In this document: positions 16,649-23,667 of the stretch, piece after piece
Numbering within the stretch: position 1 is the stretch's first letter
Layout of the letters: each line of letters starts with the position of its first letter
From: Aureitalea sp. L0-47
GTDB taxonomy: Bacteria; Bacteroidota; Bacteroidia; Flavobacteriales; Flavobacteriaceae
Assembly: GCF_026126405.1 (NCBI RefSeq)
Contig: NZ_JAFMTQ010000015.1
Location: 24,364 to 88,363, forward strand
DNA: 64,000 bases
Direction: 5' to 3'
Program-made: the position numbers and the translations under genes
Notes under the pieces: model-generated
Seen by the model: the letters and a program-made list of their open reading frames with translations, nothing else
Database searches by the model: none
Told to the model about the DNA's origin: nothing

Positions 16649-16738
16649 TTATGATCTAAAGCGTCTTTTCGAGTTCCATGTGAAACCTAAACTTGTTTTA
16701 GGCTTTTCGGTTAAGGTGTTTGAATTTAAAGTTCTCAT
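16649..16738 (-). CDS. Micro-ORF B, 29 residues, paralogue of micro-ORF A
   Basis: ATG at 16738, TAA at 16651-16649. The peptide begins MRTLNSNTLTEKP and ends GFTWNSKRRFRS. It matches micro-ORF A in length apart from one extra C-terminal serine. Both starts follow A-rich sequence, as usual in this phylum. The two copies are 41 bases apart in the same orientation, suggesting tandem duplication of a coding unit. No perfect promoter is seen; the AT-rich region at 16740-16870 holds a near-match (TTAATTTG on the minus strand). Confidence 0.6.
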   Translation of the reverse strand: MRTLNSNTLTEKPKTSLGFTWNSKRRFRS

Positions 16739-17055
16739 TTTAATTAGTTTTAAACTGTTCGTTTTAAGATTGATTTATTCGATTGATGTATTAAGTAGAC
16801 GACGTACAAATTAAAATGTTACAGTACTTTGCATTACATAGTACTATTTTAACAAATTTTAACAGATCAATTTAGTAGGGAAATAACCTTACCATCTGTT
16901 TATCAGCTATTTAATGTTTTTATTTCGAAATAAAGAATTTCCTTAATTTTAATAGAGAAGTAATATCTGCGACCACACAGGTCGATAGACACACTATCTA
17001 TAATGTTCTTTATATAAGGTATAACTTCGTTCGTTTCATCAAATGAAGCAAACCC

Positions 17056-17086
17056 TTTGATAATCAAAACTAAAATGGTATTTTTG
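17056..17086 (+). promoter_or_regulatory. Consensus promoter of rpsA
   Basis: TTTG (17056-17059), 19 bases, then TATTTTTG (17079-17086) matches both boxes of the Bacteroidota housekeeping promoter exactly. Transcription would start near 17093, leaving a leader of about 140 bases before the rpsA ATG. Confidence 0.8.
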
Positions 17087-17194
17087 CCATCCTTTTGGCG
17101 GTCAAGCAAGTAGCAAAAGGATATAAAAAACCGAAATCAAACCCTTCTGTGGGACGACCGGGAAACAACTTGCAGCAACACAGGATACAAAACA

Positions 17195-17224
17195 TTGGTT
17201 TCAAATTTCTTTTTCTGAAACCAA
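17195..17224 (+). promoter_or_regulatory. Hairpin in the rpsA leader
   Basis: TTGGTTTCA (17195-17203) and TGAAACCAA (17216-17224) are perfect 9-bp complements around a pyrimidine-rich 12-base loop. The hairpin ends 10 bases before the rpsA ATG and is followed by CATTTTTC. It could be an autoregulatory site for S1 or an attenuator. Confidence 0.5.
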
Positions 17225-17234
17225 CATTTTTCAA

Positions 17235-19106
17235 ATGGCTGAAAAAGCAGAAGCTAAAAAAGCAACAAAAGCCAAGGCACCTAAAGCCGAGGCTAAAAAA
17301 GCAGAAGCTACAGAAGTAGTGGAGCAACCAAAGCAGGAAGTATCTTTAAAAGAAAAAGATCCTGAAAAATTTCTAAAAGACTTTAACTGGCACAATTACG
17401 AAGAAGGCATCGATCCTATCGACGATGGCAAACTAGCCGAATTCGAGAAGCTCGTAGCCGAAAACTTCGTAGACACACTAGATGACGAAGTAGTAGAAGG
17501 AGAAGTGATCCATATCACAGATCGTGACGCTATCATCGACATCAACGCTAAAAGTGAAGGTGTAATATCATTGAATGAGTTCCGCTATAATCCGGACCTT
17601 AAAATAGGTGATAAGGTTGAAGTATTGATCGATGTTCGTGAAGACAGTACCGGTCAGTTAATTCTTTCACATAGAAAAGCAAGAACTATCAAGGCATGGG
17701 ATCGTGTGAACGCGGCTCATGACGAAGGTACCATCGTTAACGGTTACGTGAAGTGCCGTACTAAAGGTGGTATGATCGTGGATGTATTCGGAATCGAAGC
17801 GTTCCTTCCGGGATCTCAGATCGATGTTAAGCCTATTCGCGATTACGATATCTACGTTGGAAAGACCATGGAATTCAAGGTGGTGAAGATCAACCAGGAA
17901 TTCAAGAACGTTGTGGTTTCCCACAAAGCGCTTATCGAAGCGGATATCGAAGAGCAAAAGAAAGAGATCATCGCGCAGCTTGAAAAAGGTCAGGTACTTG
18001 AAGGCGTCGTGAAGAACGTAACTTCTTACGGTGTATTCGTTGACCTTGGAGGTGTAGATGGACTTGTCCACATTACAGACCTTTCCTGGTCTCGTATCAA
18101 TCACCCAAGTGAAATCGTAGATCTTGATCAGAAACTTAACGTTGTGATCCTTGACTTCGACGAAGACAAAACACGTATCCAGCTTGGTCTGAAACAACTT
18201 AAGCCACATCCATGGGATGCCCTTGGTGAGGAACTTAAGGTTGGAGACAAGGTAAAAGGTAAAGTAGTGGTTATTGCCGACTACGGTGCATTTATCGAAG
18301 TAGCTGAAGGTGTTGAAGGTCTTATCCACGTAAGTGAGATGTCATGGTCTACGCACCTTAGAAGTGCTCAGGACTTTGTGAACGTTGGAGACGAAGTAGA
18401 AGCTGTGATCCTTACTCTGGACCGCGAAGAGCGAAAGATGAGCCTTGGTATCAAGCAACTAACTCCGGATCCATGGACAGATATTACAACCAAATACCCT
18501 GTTGGAAGTAAGCACAGCGGTATCGTTCGTAACTTCACCAACTTTGGAGTATTTGTAGAGTTGGAAGAAGGAATCGACGGACTAATCTACATCAGTGACC
18601 TTAGCTGGACTAAGAAAGTGAAGCATCCTAGCGAATTCACCAATATCGGTGATTCTCTTGATGTGATCGTTCTCGAACTGGATGTTGATGGTCGTAAACT
18701 GAGCTTAGGTCATAAGCAAACTACCGAGAATCCTTGGGATAAGTACGAGGATGAGTTCAAAGTAGGTAGCAAGCATACAGCTGCTATCACTGAGATGGTA
18801 GACAAAGGAGCGGTGATCGACTTTAATGACGATATCACTGCCTTCGTGCCAATGCGCCACCTGGAGAAGGAAGACGGAACTAACCTTAAGAAAGGTGAGG
18901 AAGCCGAATTCCAGATCATCGAATTCAACAAAGAATTCAAGAAAGTAGTTGCATCGCATATGACCATCCACAAGGAAGAGGAAGCTAAGATCGTTAAGCA
19001 AGCTGCTAAAAAAGCGGCTAAGCAGGCGGAAGAAGCGAAACCAACCCTTGGTGATGCCAACGCGAAGCTACAGGAGATCAAAGACAAGATGGAAGGCAAG
19101 AAATAA
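17235..19106 (+). CDS. rpsA: 30S ribosomal protein S1
   Basis: This 623-residue RNA-binding protein brings mRNA to the 30S subunit. After a lysine/alanine-rich N-terminal extension (about residues 1-35) come six S1 domains, starting near VVEGEVIHITDRD, EGTIVNGYVK, GQVLEGVVKNVTSYGVFVDL, GDKVKGKVVVIADYGAFIEV, GSKHSGIVRNFTNFGVFVEL and GSKHTAAITEMVDKGAVIDF. The C-terminal tail is again Lys/Ala-rich. The gene has a consensus promoter, a long leader with a hairpin, and a GAAA-loop terminator, fitting strong, probably autoregulated expression. Confidence 0.97.
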   Translation: MAEKAEAKKATKAKAPKAEAKKAEATEVVEQPKQEVSLKEKDPEKFLKDFNWHNYEEGIDPIDDGKLAEFEKLVAENFVDTLDDEVVEGEVIHITDRDAIIDINAKSEGVISLNEFRYNPDLKIGDKVEVLIDVREDSTGQLILSHRKARTIKAWDRVNAAHDEGTIVNGYVKCRTKGGMIVDVFGIEAFLPGSQIDVKPIRDYDIYVGKTMEFKVVKINQEFKNVVVSHKALIEADIEEQKKEIIAQLEKGQVLEGVVKNVTSYGVFVDLGGVDGLVHITDLSWSRINHPSEIVDLDQKLNVVILDFDEDKTRIQLGLKQLKPHPWDALGEELKVGDKVKGKVVVIADYGAFIEVAEGVEGLIHVSEMSWSTHLRSAQDFVNVGDEVEAVILTLDREERKMSLGIKQLTPDPWTDITTKYPVGSKHSGIVRNFTNFGVFVELEEGIDGLIYISDLSWTKKVKHPSEFTNIGDSLDVIVLELDVDGRKLSLGHKQTTENPWDKYEDEFKVGSKHTAAITEMVDKGAVIDFNDDITAFVPMRHLEKEDGTNLKKGEEAEFQIIEFNKEFKKVVASHMTIHKEEEAKIVKQAAKKAAKQAEEAKPTLGDANAKLQEIKDKMEGKK

Positions 19107-19129
19107 ACCCTTCATCTATACTATAGAAC

Positions 19130-19158
19130 AAAAGCCCTTCAGAAATGAGGGGCTTTTT
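19130..19158 (+). terminator. Intrinsic terminator of rpsA
   Basis: AAAAGCCCTTCA pairs with TGAGGGGCTTTT (one G-T pair) around a GAAA tetraloop and is followed by a run of T residues. Confidence 0.85.
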
Positions 19159-19282
19159 TTATGGGCGTTCCCGTGAAGTAGATCGGAGCTCACTTCACGG
19201 GCGGGCTTTCGGCTATACACGCCTTCGGCGGGGTATTTACCTCTATCCCTAACGCGGAATATTCCTGGTTTCATACTCTACA

Positions 19283-19309
19283 CTTGTCATTTAGAACTTG
19301 ATTCCCTGA
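19283..19309. repeat. Fragment of the palindromic repeat family
   Basis: CTTGTCATTTAGAACTTGA resembles the left half of the full element that begins at 19310, so a truncated copy sits directly beside a complete one. Confidence 0.45.
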
Positions 19310-19406
19310 TTTGTCATGCTGAACCTGCCCGAAGGTCATTGCGGACTTGATTCAGCATCTTTCGTATAAATTCAATGAGATTCCGAATCAAGTTCGGAAT
19401 GACAAA
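19310..19406. repeat. Interspersed palindromic repeat element, copy 2
   Basis: The clearest copy: TTTGTCA, then TGCTGAA...TTCAGCA as the left palindrome, a spacer, TTCCGAA-tcaag-TTCGGAA as the right palindrome, then TGACAAA. The ends are inverted repeats of each other. The left palindrome carries an insertion (CCTGCCCGAAGGTCATTGCGG). Confidence 0.75.
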
Positions 19407-19420
19407 TAATCCAACGCCCG

Positions 19421-19452
19421 AATCAACGAATCAACGAATCAACAAATCAACA
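19421..19452. repeat. 8-bp tandem repeat, four copies
   Basis: AATCAACG, AATCAACG, AATCAACA, AATCAACA run in tandem shortly upstream of the pyrR promoter. Copy number could vary by slippage. Confidence 0.7.
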
Positions 19453-19464
19453 ATTTCAAGGCAG

Positions 19465-19497
19465 TTGCAATTAATTGTACAAAAACACTTACTTTTG
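19465..19497 (+). promoter_or_regulatory. Probable promoter of pyrR-pyrB
   Basis: TTG (19465-19467), 22 bases, then TACTTTTG (19490-19497), a perfect TAnnTTTG. The pyrR ATG lies 28 bases downstream. This also shows that the first open codons of the frame (from 19475) are not the start. Confidence 0.55.
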
Positions 19498-19525
19498 TAC
19501 CCTGAACGAGATTCAGATTCTGCAC

Positions 19526-20065
19526 ATGAGCCAAAAAGTGTTACTAAACGCAACCGAAGTGCATATTGCCCTTCACAGACTGGCTTGCCAATTGATTGAA
19601 AATCACGATACTTTCGAAGATACCGTTCTAATAGGACTTCAGCCTCGTGGTATTTTCCTGGCCAAGCGACTTAAAAGCTTGCTTGAGAACGACTATAAAA
19701 TCAAAAACATTCAATTGGGACACCTGGATATTACTTTCTTCCGTGACGACTTCCGAAGAGGAGAGAAGCCACTAGAAGCCAACACAACGCAGATCAATTT
19801 TATCGTGGAAGACAAGAAGGTGGTGTTCGTAGACGATGTGCTCTACACCGGAAGAAGTATACGGGCGGCCTTAACAGCTATTCAATCATTCGGAAGGCCG
19901 GAAGAGATAGAATTGCTTACGCTTATAGACAGGCGATTCAGCAGGCACCTGCCAATACAACCAGATTATCGGGGTAGACAGGTAGATGCCATTAATAAAG
20001 AAAAGGTAAAAGTGTGCTGGGAAGAACAAGACGGCGAAGATGCTGTTTATTTAATCAATAGTTAG
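19526..20065 (+). CDS. pyrR: PyrR-type uracil phosphoribosyltransferase / regulator
   Basis: This 179-residue type I phosphoribosyltransferase has the PRPP-binding motif VFVDDVLYTGRSIRAA at about residues 98-113 and the IGLQPRGIFLA segment near residue 36. In Gram-positive bacteria PyrR binds pyr mRNA as an attenuator; in Bacteroidota its regulatory role is less clear. It is directly followed by pyrB with one base between stop and start, fitting pyrimidine synthesis. The ATG at 19526 begins at MSQKVLLNATEV, the normal family start. Confidence 0.92.
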   Translation: MSQKVLLNATEVHIALHRLACQLIENHDTFEDTVLIGLQPRGIFLAKRLKSLLENDYKIKNIQLGHLDITFFRDDFRRGEKPLEANTTQINFIVEDKKVVFVDDVLYTGRSIRAALTAIQSFGRPEEIELLTLIDRRFSRHLPIQPDYRGRQVDAINKEKVKVCWEEQDGEDAVYLINS

Positions 20066-20066
20066 T

Positions 20067-21005
20067 ATGAGTGAACTAAGTGTGAATCACTTATTAGGAA
20101 TCAAATACATCAGCGAGGCTGACATCCACCTCATTTTCGAAACTGCAGACCACTTCAAAGAGGTCATTAATCGCCCGATCAAGAAAGTTCCTTCATTACG
20201 CGACATTACTATTGCTAACTTGTTCTTCGAAAACAGTACAAGAACCCGACTCTCCTTTGAATTGGCAGAGAAACGGCTGTCAGCAGACGTAATCAACTTT
20301 TCCGCGGCGTCTTCTTCAGTAAAGAAAGGGGAGACGCTAATCGATACGGTAAATAACATCCTGTCTATGAAAGTAGACATGGTTGTAATGCGACATCCAA
20401 ACCCAGGAGCCGGAGTGTTTCTTTCGAAGCATATCAATGCCAGTATAGTGAATGCTGGTGATGGAGCACACGAACATCCTACCCAGGCATTGCTCGACTG
20501 CTATTCTATTCGCGAAAGACTAAAAGATGTAGCAGGAAAGAAGGTGGTGATCGTTGGAGATATACTCCATTCAAGAGTAGCTTTGAGTAATATTTTCGCC
20601 CTTCAGAAGCTTGGAGCAGAGGTTAAGGTATGCGGACCTAAAACACTTATCCCCAAATACATAGAAAGGATTGGGGTATCTTACGAAAAGAATCTGAGAT
20701 CAGCCCTGGAATGGTGTGATGTAGCTAATATGTTGAGAGTTCAGAACGAACGTATGGATATCTCTTACTTTCCATCTACCAGGGAATACACCCAACAATA
20801 TGGTGTCAATAAGGCATTGCTGGACAGTCTTGGCAAAGAAATTGTTGTCATGCACCCGGGTCCCATCAACAGAGGTGTGGAAATTACCAGTGATGTGGCC
20901 GACAGTAAGCAGGCAATCATCCTTGAGCAGGTACAAAATGGCGTCGCTATAAGGATGGCAGTATTATACCTGCTGGCATCAAAAATACAGCATAATGAAA
21001 ATTGA
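20067..21005 (+). CDS. pyrB: Aspartate carbamoyltransferase, catalytic subunit
   Basis: This 312-residue enzyme makes N-carbamoyl-aspartate, the committed step of pyrimidine synthesis. The carbamoyl-phosphate loop STRTRLSFE is at about residues 56-64, followed by the KKGETLIDT loop, GDGAHEHPTQALLD near residue 134 and HPGPINRGVE near 271. No pyrI regulatory subunit is nearby. It sits between pyrR and a small conserved gene that overlaps its last 11 bases. Confidence 0.97.
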   Translation: MSELSVNHLLGIKYISEADIHLIFETADHFKEVINRPIKKVPSLRDITIANLFFENSTRTRLSFELAEKRLSADVINFSAASSSVKKGETLIDTVNNILSMKVDMVVMRHPNPGAGVFLSKHINASIVNAGDGAHEHPTQALLDCYSIRERLKDVAGKKVVIVGDILHSRVALSNIFALQKLGAEVKVCGPKTLIPKYIERIGVSYEKNLRSALEWCDVANMLRVQNERMDISYFPSTREYTQQYGVNKALLDSLGKEIVVMHPGPINRGVEITSDVADSKQAIILEQVQNGVAIRMAVLYLLASKIQHNEN

Positions 21006-21330
21006 AAATTTCGATAATTATGTGGTTTTGGCGGATGACCACGATAATCTAAAAGAATTCGCCGAGTTTCTAGAATTCCAGATCTTGAATAAATATAAGG
21101 GCCAGAACGTTGTGATCAACCTTCTGGACTACCCTGCGCTCAAACTGGAAGAATTACTATATTTTTTGAAAACTTCTACCGCTCACAGGGCTGCTAAACA
21201 ATCCTTTGTACTGGTGACATCAGCCCTGGATCCCGATACCATACCTGTTGAACTCATGGTAGTACCTACACTTCAGGAAGCGGGTGACGTAATTGAGATG
21301 GAGGAGATTGAGAGAGACCTTGGATTTTAA
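20995..21330 (+). CDS. Conserved small protein between pyrB and rnz, possible STAS-like fold
   Basis: The 111-residue acidic protein starts inside pyrB (11-base overlap). Alternating hydrophobic strands and helices (NVVINLLDY, ELLYFLKTS, QSFVLVTS) suggest an alpha/beta STAS-like fold. Similar proteins occur upstream of rnz in flavobacteria and are sometimes mislabelled ribonuclease Z, although no metal motif is present. Its role is unknown. It is probably co-expressed with pyrB. Confidence 0.75.
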   Translation: MKIENFDNYVVLADDHDNLKEFAEFLEFQILNKYKGQNVVINLLDYPALKLEELLYFLKTSTAHRAAKQSFVLVTSALDPDTIPVELMVVPTLQEAGDVIEMEEIERDLGF

Positions 21331-21358
21331 TTTTCTAACCAAGAAAGAGTAATTTATG

Positions 21359-21460
21359 TTTGTCATTCAGAAGGAGCATAGCGACTGAAGAATCTTATGA
21401 GATTTCTCGTTTGCCACTCCGCTTAAGCTATAGCGGCATGTGGACACTTAAAATGACAAA
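21359..21460. repeat. Interspersed palindromic repeat element, copy 3 (divergent)
   Basis: Bounded by TTTGTCA and TGACAAA like copies 1 and 2, with a left palindrome TTCAG...CTGAA. The right half is replaced by another hairpin (CCGCTTAAGCTATAGCGG). It lies between the 111-residue gene and rnz. Confidence 0.6.
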
Positions 21461-21463
21461 CAA

Positions 21464-21535
21464 CCAACATACTAACATACCAACATACCAACATACCAAC
21501 ATACCAACATACTAACATACCAACATACTAAAATA
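21464..21535. repeat. 8-bp tandem repeat in the rnz leader, about nine copies
   Basis: Units of CCAACATA with the variants CTAACATA and CTAAAATA repeat in tandem up to five bases before the rnz ATG. The array is A/C-rich and cannot fold, so it may act as an unstructured leader. Copy number may vary between strains. Confidence 0.8.
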
Positions 21536-21540
21536 CTCAT

Positions 21541-22446
21541 ATGACCCTCACCATTCTCGGTTGCCATTCCGCTACACCTCGTGCCAATGCACATCCTACG
21601 GCCCAGGTACTGGAAATGAGGGGACATCTATTTCTTATCGACTGTGGAGAAGGAACACAGGTTCAATTGAGGCGATTTAAACTAAAGTTCTCGAGGATCA
21701 GGCACATCTTTATCTCACACCTTCATGGGGATCATTTTTACGGTCTCATCGGACTTGTATCCACTTTCCGTTTGTTAGGAAGGGAAGCTGATCTGCATAT
21801 TTACGGACCTAAAGGCATCAAAGAGGCTATAATACTACAACTAAAGCTTAGTAATAGTTGGACAGACTACAATCTTATCTTTCACGAACTGGAATCGGAT
21901 TCACCCGAGGTTCTGTTTGAGGATGAAAATATAAGCGTTACCACAATTCCCCTGGATCATCGTGTTTACACCAATGGCTTCCTGTTTCAGGAGAAACCCG
22001 GAGAGCGTAAATTAGACCTTGAAGCGGCGGTAGCAGCCAAAATAGATACGGCCTATTTTAGAAAACTAAAACAAGGCTTTGATGTTGAGAATAGGAAGGG
22101 GGATATTATTCCAAACAAGCAAGTCACCTTAGATCCTGAACCTCCTAAATCTTATGCATACTGCAGCGACACAGCCTATTATCCTGAAATCGTGGAACAG
22201 ATCAAAGGAGCTACAGTCCTGTACCACGAAGCAACATTTCTGGAATCGCATCAACATCTTGCTGAAACCACTAAACACAGTACGGCCAAGGAAGCGGCAT
22301 CTATAGCAAAGCGAGCCGAAGTTGGCACCCTCATTTTAGGCCACTATTCCGGTAGGTATAGCGAATTAGAGGCATTTCGTAAAGAGGCCATGGAAGTCTT
22401 CGAAACGGTGGAGTTGGCCGAAGACGGAAAATCCTTCAAGTTTTAA
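21541..22446 (+). CDS. rnz: Ribonuclease Z
   Basis: This 301-residue metallo-beta-lactamase-fold endonuclease removes 3' trailers from tRNA precursors. The zinc motif SHLHGDH gives H60, H62, D64 and H65. The GCHSATPRANAHPTAQVL start, the AYCSDTAYYPE motif and the C-terminal LILGHYSGRY are all typical. Length fits the short form. The leader is an 8-bp tandem repeat array. Confidence 0.96.
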   Translation: MTLTILGCHSATPRANAHPTAQVLEMRGHLFLIDCGEGTQVQLRRFKLKFSRIRHIFISHLHGDHFYGLIGLVSTFRLLGREADLHIYGPKGIKEAIILQLKLSNSWTDYNLIFHELESDSPEVLFEDENISVTTIPLDHRVYTNGFLFQEKPGERKLDLEAAVAAKIDTAYFRKLKQGFDVENRKGDIIPNKQVTLDPEPPKSYAYCSDTAYYPEIVEQIKGATVLYHEATFLESHQHLAETTKHSTAKEAASIAKRAEVGTLILGHYSGRYSELEAFRKEAMEVFETVELAEDGKSFKF

Positions 22447-22514
22447 CCCAGATTTAATTATTTCTGTTTTTTACAGCTTTTAAAAACTCGTAACTTGCGT
22501 GCTAATTCAGCAGT

Positions 22515-23162
22515 ATGGTAGATAATCTACACGATCAAAGAAAGAACTATGAAAAGGGAGAGCTCTCCGAAACGTCTGTAGATCCTAATCCTTTGCAACA
22601 GTTCCGAACCTGGTTTTATGATGCAATGGATACGGACGGGGTGGACGAAGCCAATGCAATGTCGTTAACCACTATAGGTACGGATGGATTTCCGAGAGGT
22701 AGAATGGTTCTTTTGAAGAAATACGACGAACATGGATTTTATTTCTACACCAATTACAATAGTGAGAAAGGGCGTTCCATAGCTGAAAACAACAAAGTAT
22801 CCCTAACATTTTTCTGGCCAGTATTAGAACGCCAGATCATCATTCAGGGTTTTGCTGAAAAGACATCAGAAGTAGAATCTGATAATTACTTTAGCTCTAG
22901 ACCAAAAGGCAGTCAGCTTGGAGCTGTGGTTTCCGCACAGAGTGAAACTGTGGCAAACCGGGAAATCCTGGAGGATAAACTAAAGGAATTAGAAAAAAAA
23001 TACGAGAATGAAGAAGTGCCAAGACCTGATTTTTGGGGTGGCTTCCTCGTTCGGCCTCTTAAAATAGAATTCTGGCAAGGCAGACCCAACCGTCTGCACG
23101 ATCGTATTCAGTATGTGCTGGATGACGATTACAATTGGATAATCAACCGTTTACAACCTTAA
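22515..23162 (+). CDS. pdxH: Pyridoxamine 5'-phosphate oxidase
   Basis: This 215-residue FMN enzyme oxidises pyridoxamine or pyridoxine phosphate to pyridoxal phosphate. Typical segments are NAMSLTTIGTDGFPRGRMVLLK, FYTNYNSEKGRSI, and the C-terminal EFWQGRPNRLHDRIQY that binds FMN and substrate. A TAACTTGC sequence about 21 bases upstream is a possible variant -7 box. Confidence 0.96.
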   Translation: MVDNLHDQRKNYEKGELSETSVDPNPLQQFRTWFYDAMDTDGVDEANAMSLTTIGTDGFPRGRMVLLKKYDEHGFYFYTNYNSEKGRSIAENNKVSLTFFWPVLERQIIIQGFAEKTSEVESDNYFSSRPKGSQLGAVVSAQSETVANREILEDKLKELEKKYENEEVPRPDFWGGFLVRPLKIEFWQGRPNRLHDRIQYVLDDDYNWIINRLQP

Positions 23163-23173
23163 AAAACAATTAA

Positions 23174-23665
23174 ATGAAAACTCTTTATATGGTCCGACAC
23201 GCTAAATCCTCCTGGAAATACGATCTTCCGGACCATCAGCGACCACTTAAGAAAAGAGGGCATAACGATGCCGAACTCGTTTCGGATAAAGTCAAGTCGG
23301 GTTACGAAGCCCCGCAAAAGATCATATCCAGCGATGCTAAACGAGCGCAAACCACGGCCCGATATTTTCAAAAAGCCTTCGGTGTCAAGGACGAAGATTT
23401 TGTACTTGATCACGAGCTGTATGACTTTAGCGGACAAAGTGTGATGGAGATCATCAAAGGTTTGGACAACGACCTGAAACGTGTTATGATCGTTGGGCAT
23501 AATCATGCTTTTACTTCTATCGTCAACATGCTGGGTAACGAGTATATCGATAATTTGCCTACCAGTGGTTTTGTGATTATAGAATTCGATACTACATCTT
23601 GGTCTGAAATAAATACAGGGAAGACCAAGACTCTTGTATTTCCTCGTCACCTCAAAGATAAGTAG
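23174..23665 (+). CDS. SixA-like histidine phosphatase
   Basis: This 163-residue protein of the histidine phosphatase superfamily has the catalytic RH motif at residues 8-9 (VRHAKSSW) and a second histidine in VGHNH near residue 97. SixA dephosphorylates phosphohistidine on signalling proteins in E. coli. Here it lies 2 bases upstream of ppk1 and 11 bases downstream of pdxH, so it is in one operon with polyphosphate genes; it might act on polyphosphate-related or other small substrates. Confidence 0.88.
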   Translation: MKTLYMVRHAKSSWKYDLPDHQRPLKKRGHNDAELVSDKVKSGYEAPQKIISSDAKRAQTTARYFQKAFGVKDEDFVLDHELYDFSGQSVMEIIKGLDNDLKRVMIVGHNHAFTSIVNMLGNEYIDNLPTSGFVIIEFDTTSWSEINTGKTKTLVFPRHLKDK

Positions 23666-23667
23666 GC

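Noticed and set aside
16903..17109. Minus-strand 68-codon frame upstream of rpsA
   Set aside because: It has only a TTG start, overlaps the consensus rpsA promoter and has no recognisable features.
17095..17319. Plus-strand 74-codon frame across the rpsA leader
   Set aside because: TTG start at the predicted transcript start, and it runs out of frame into rpsA. More likely leader RNA, though a leader peptide cannot be excluded.
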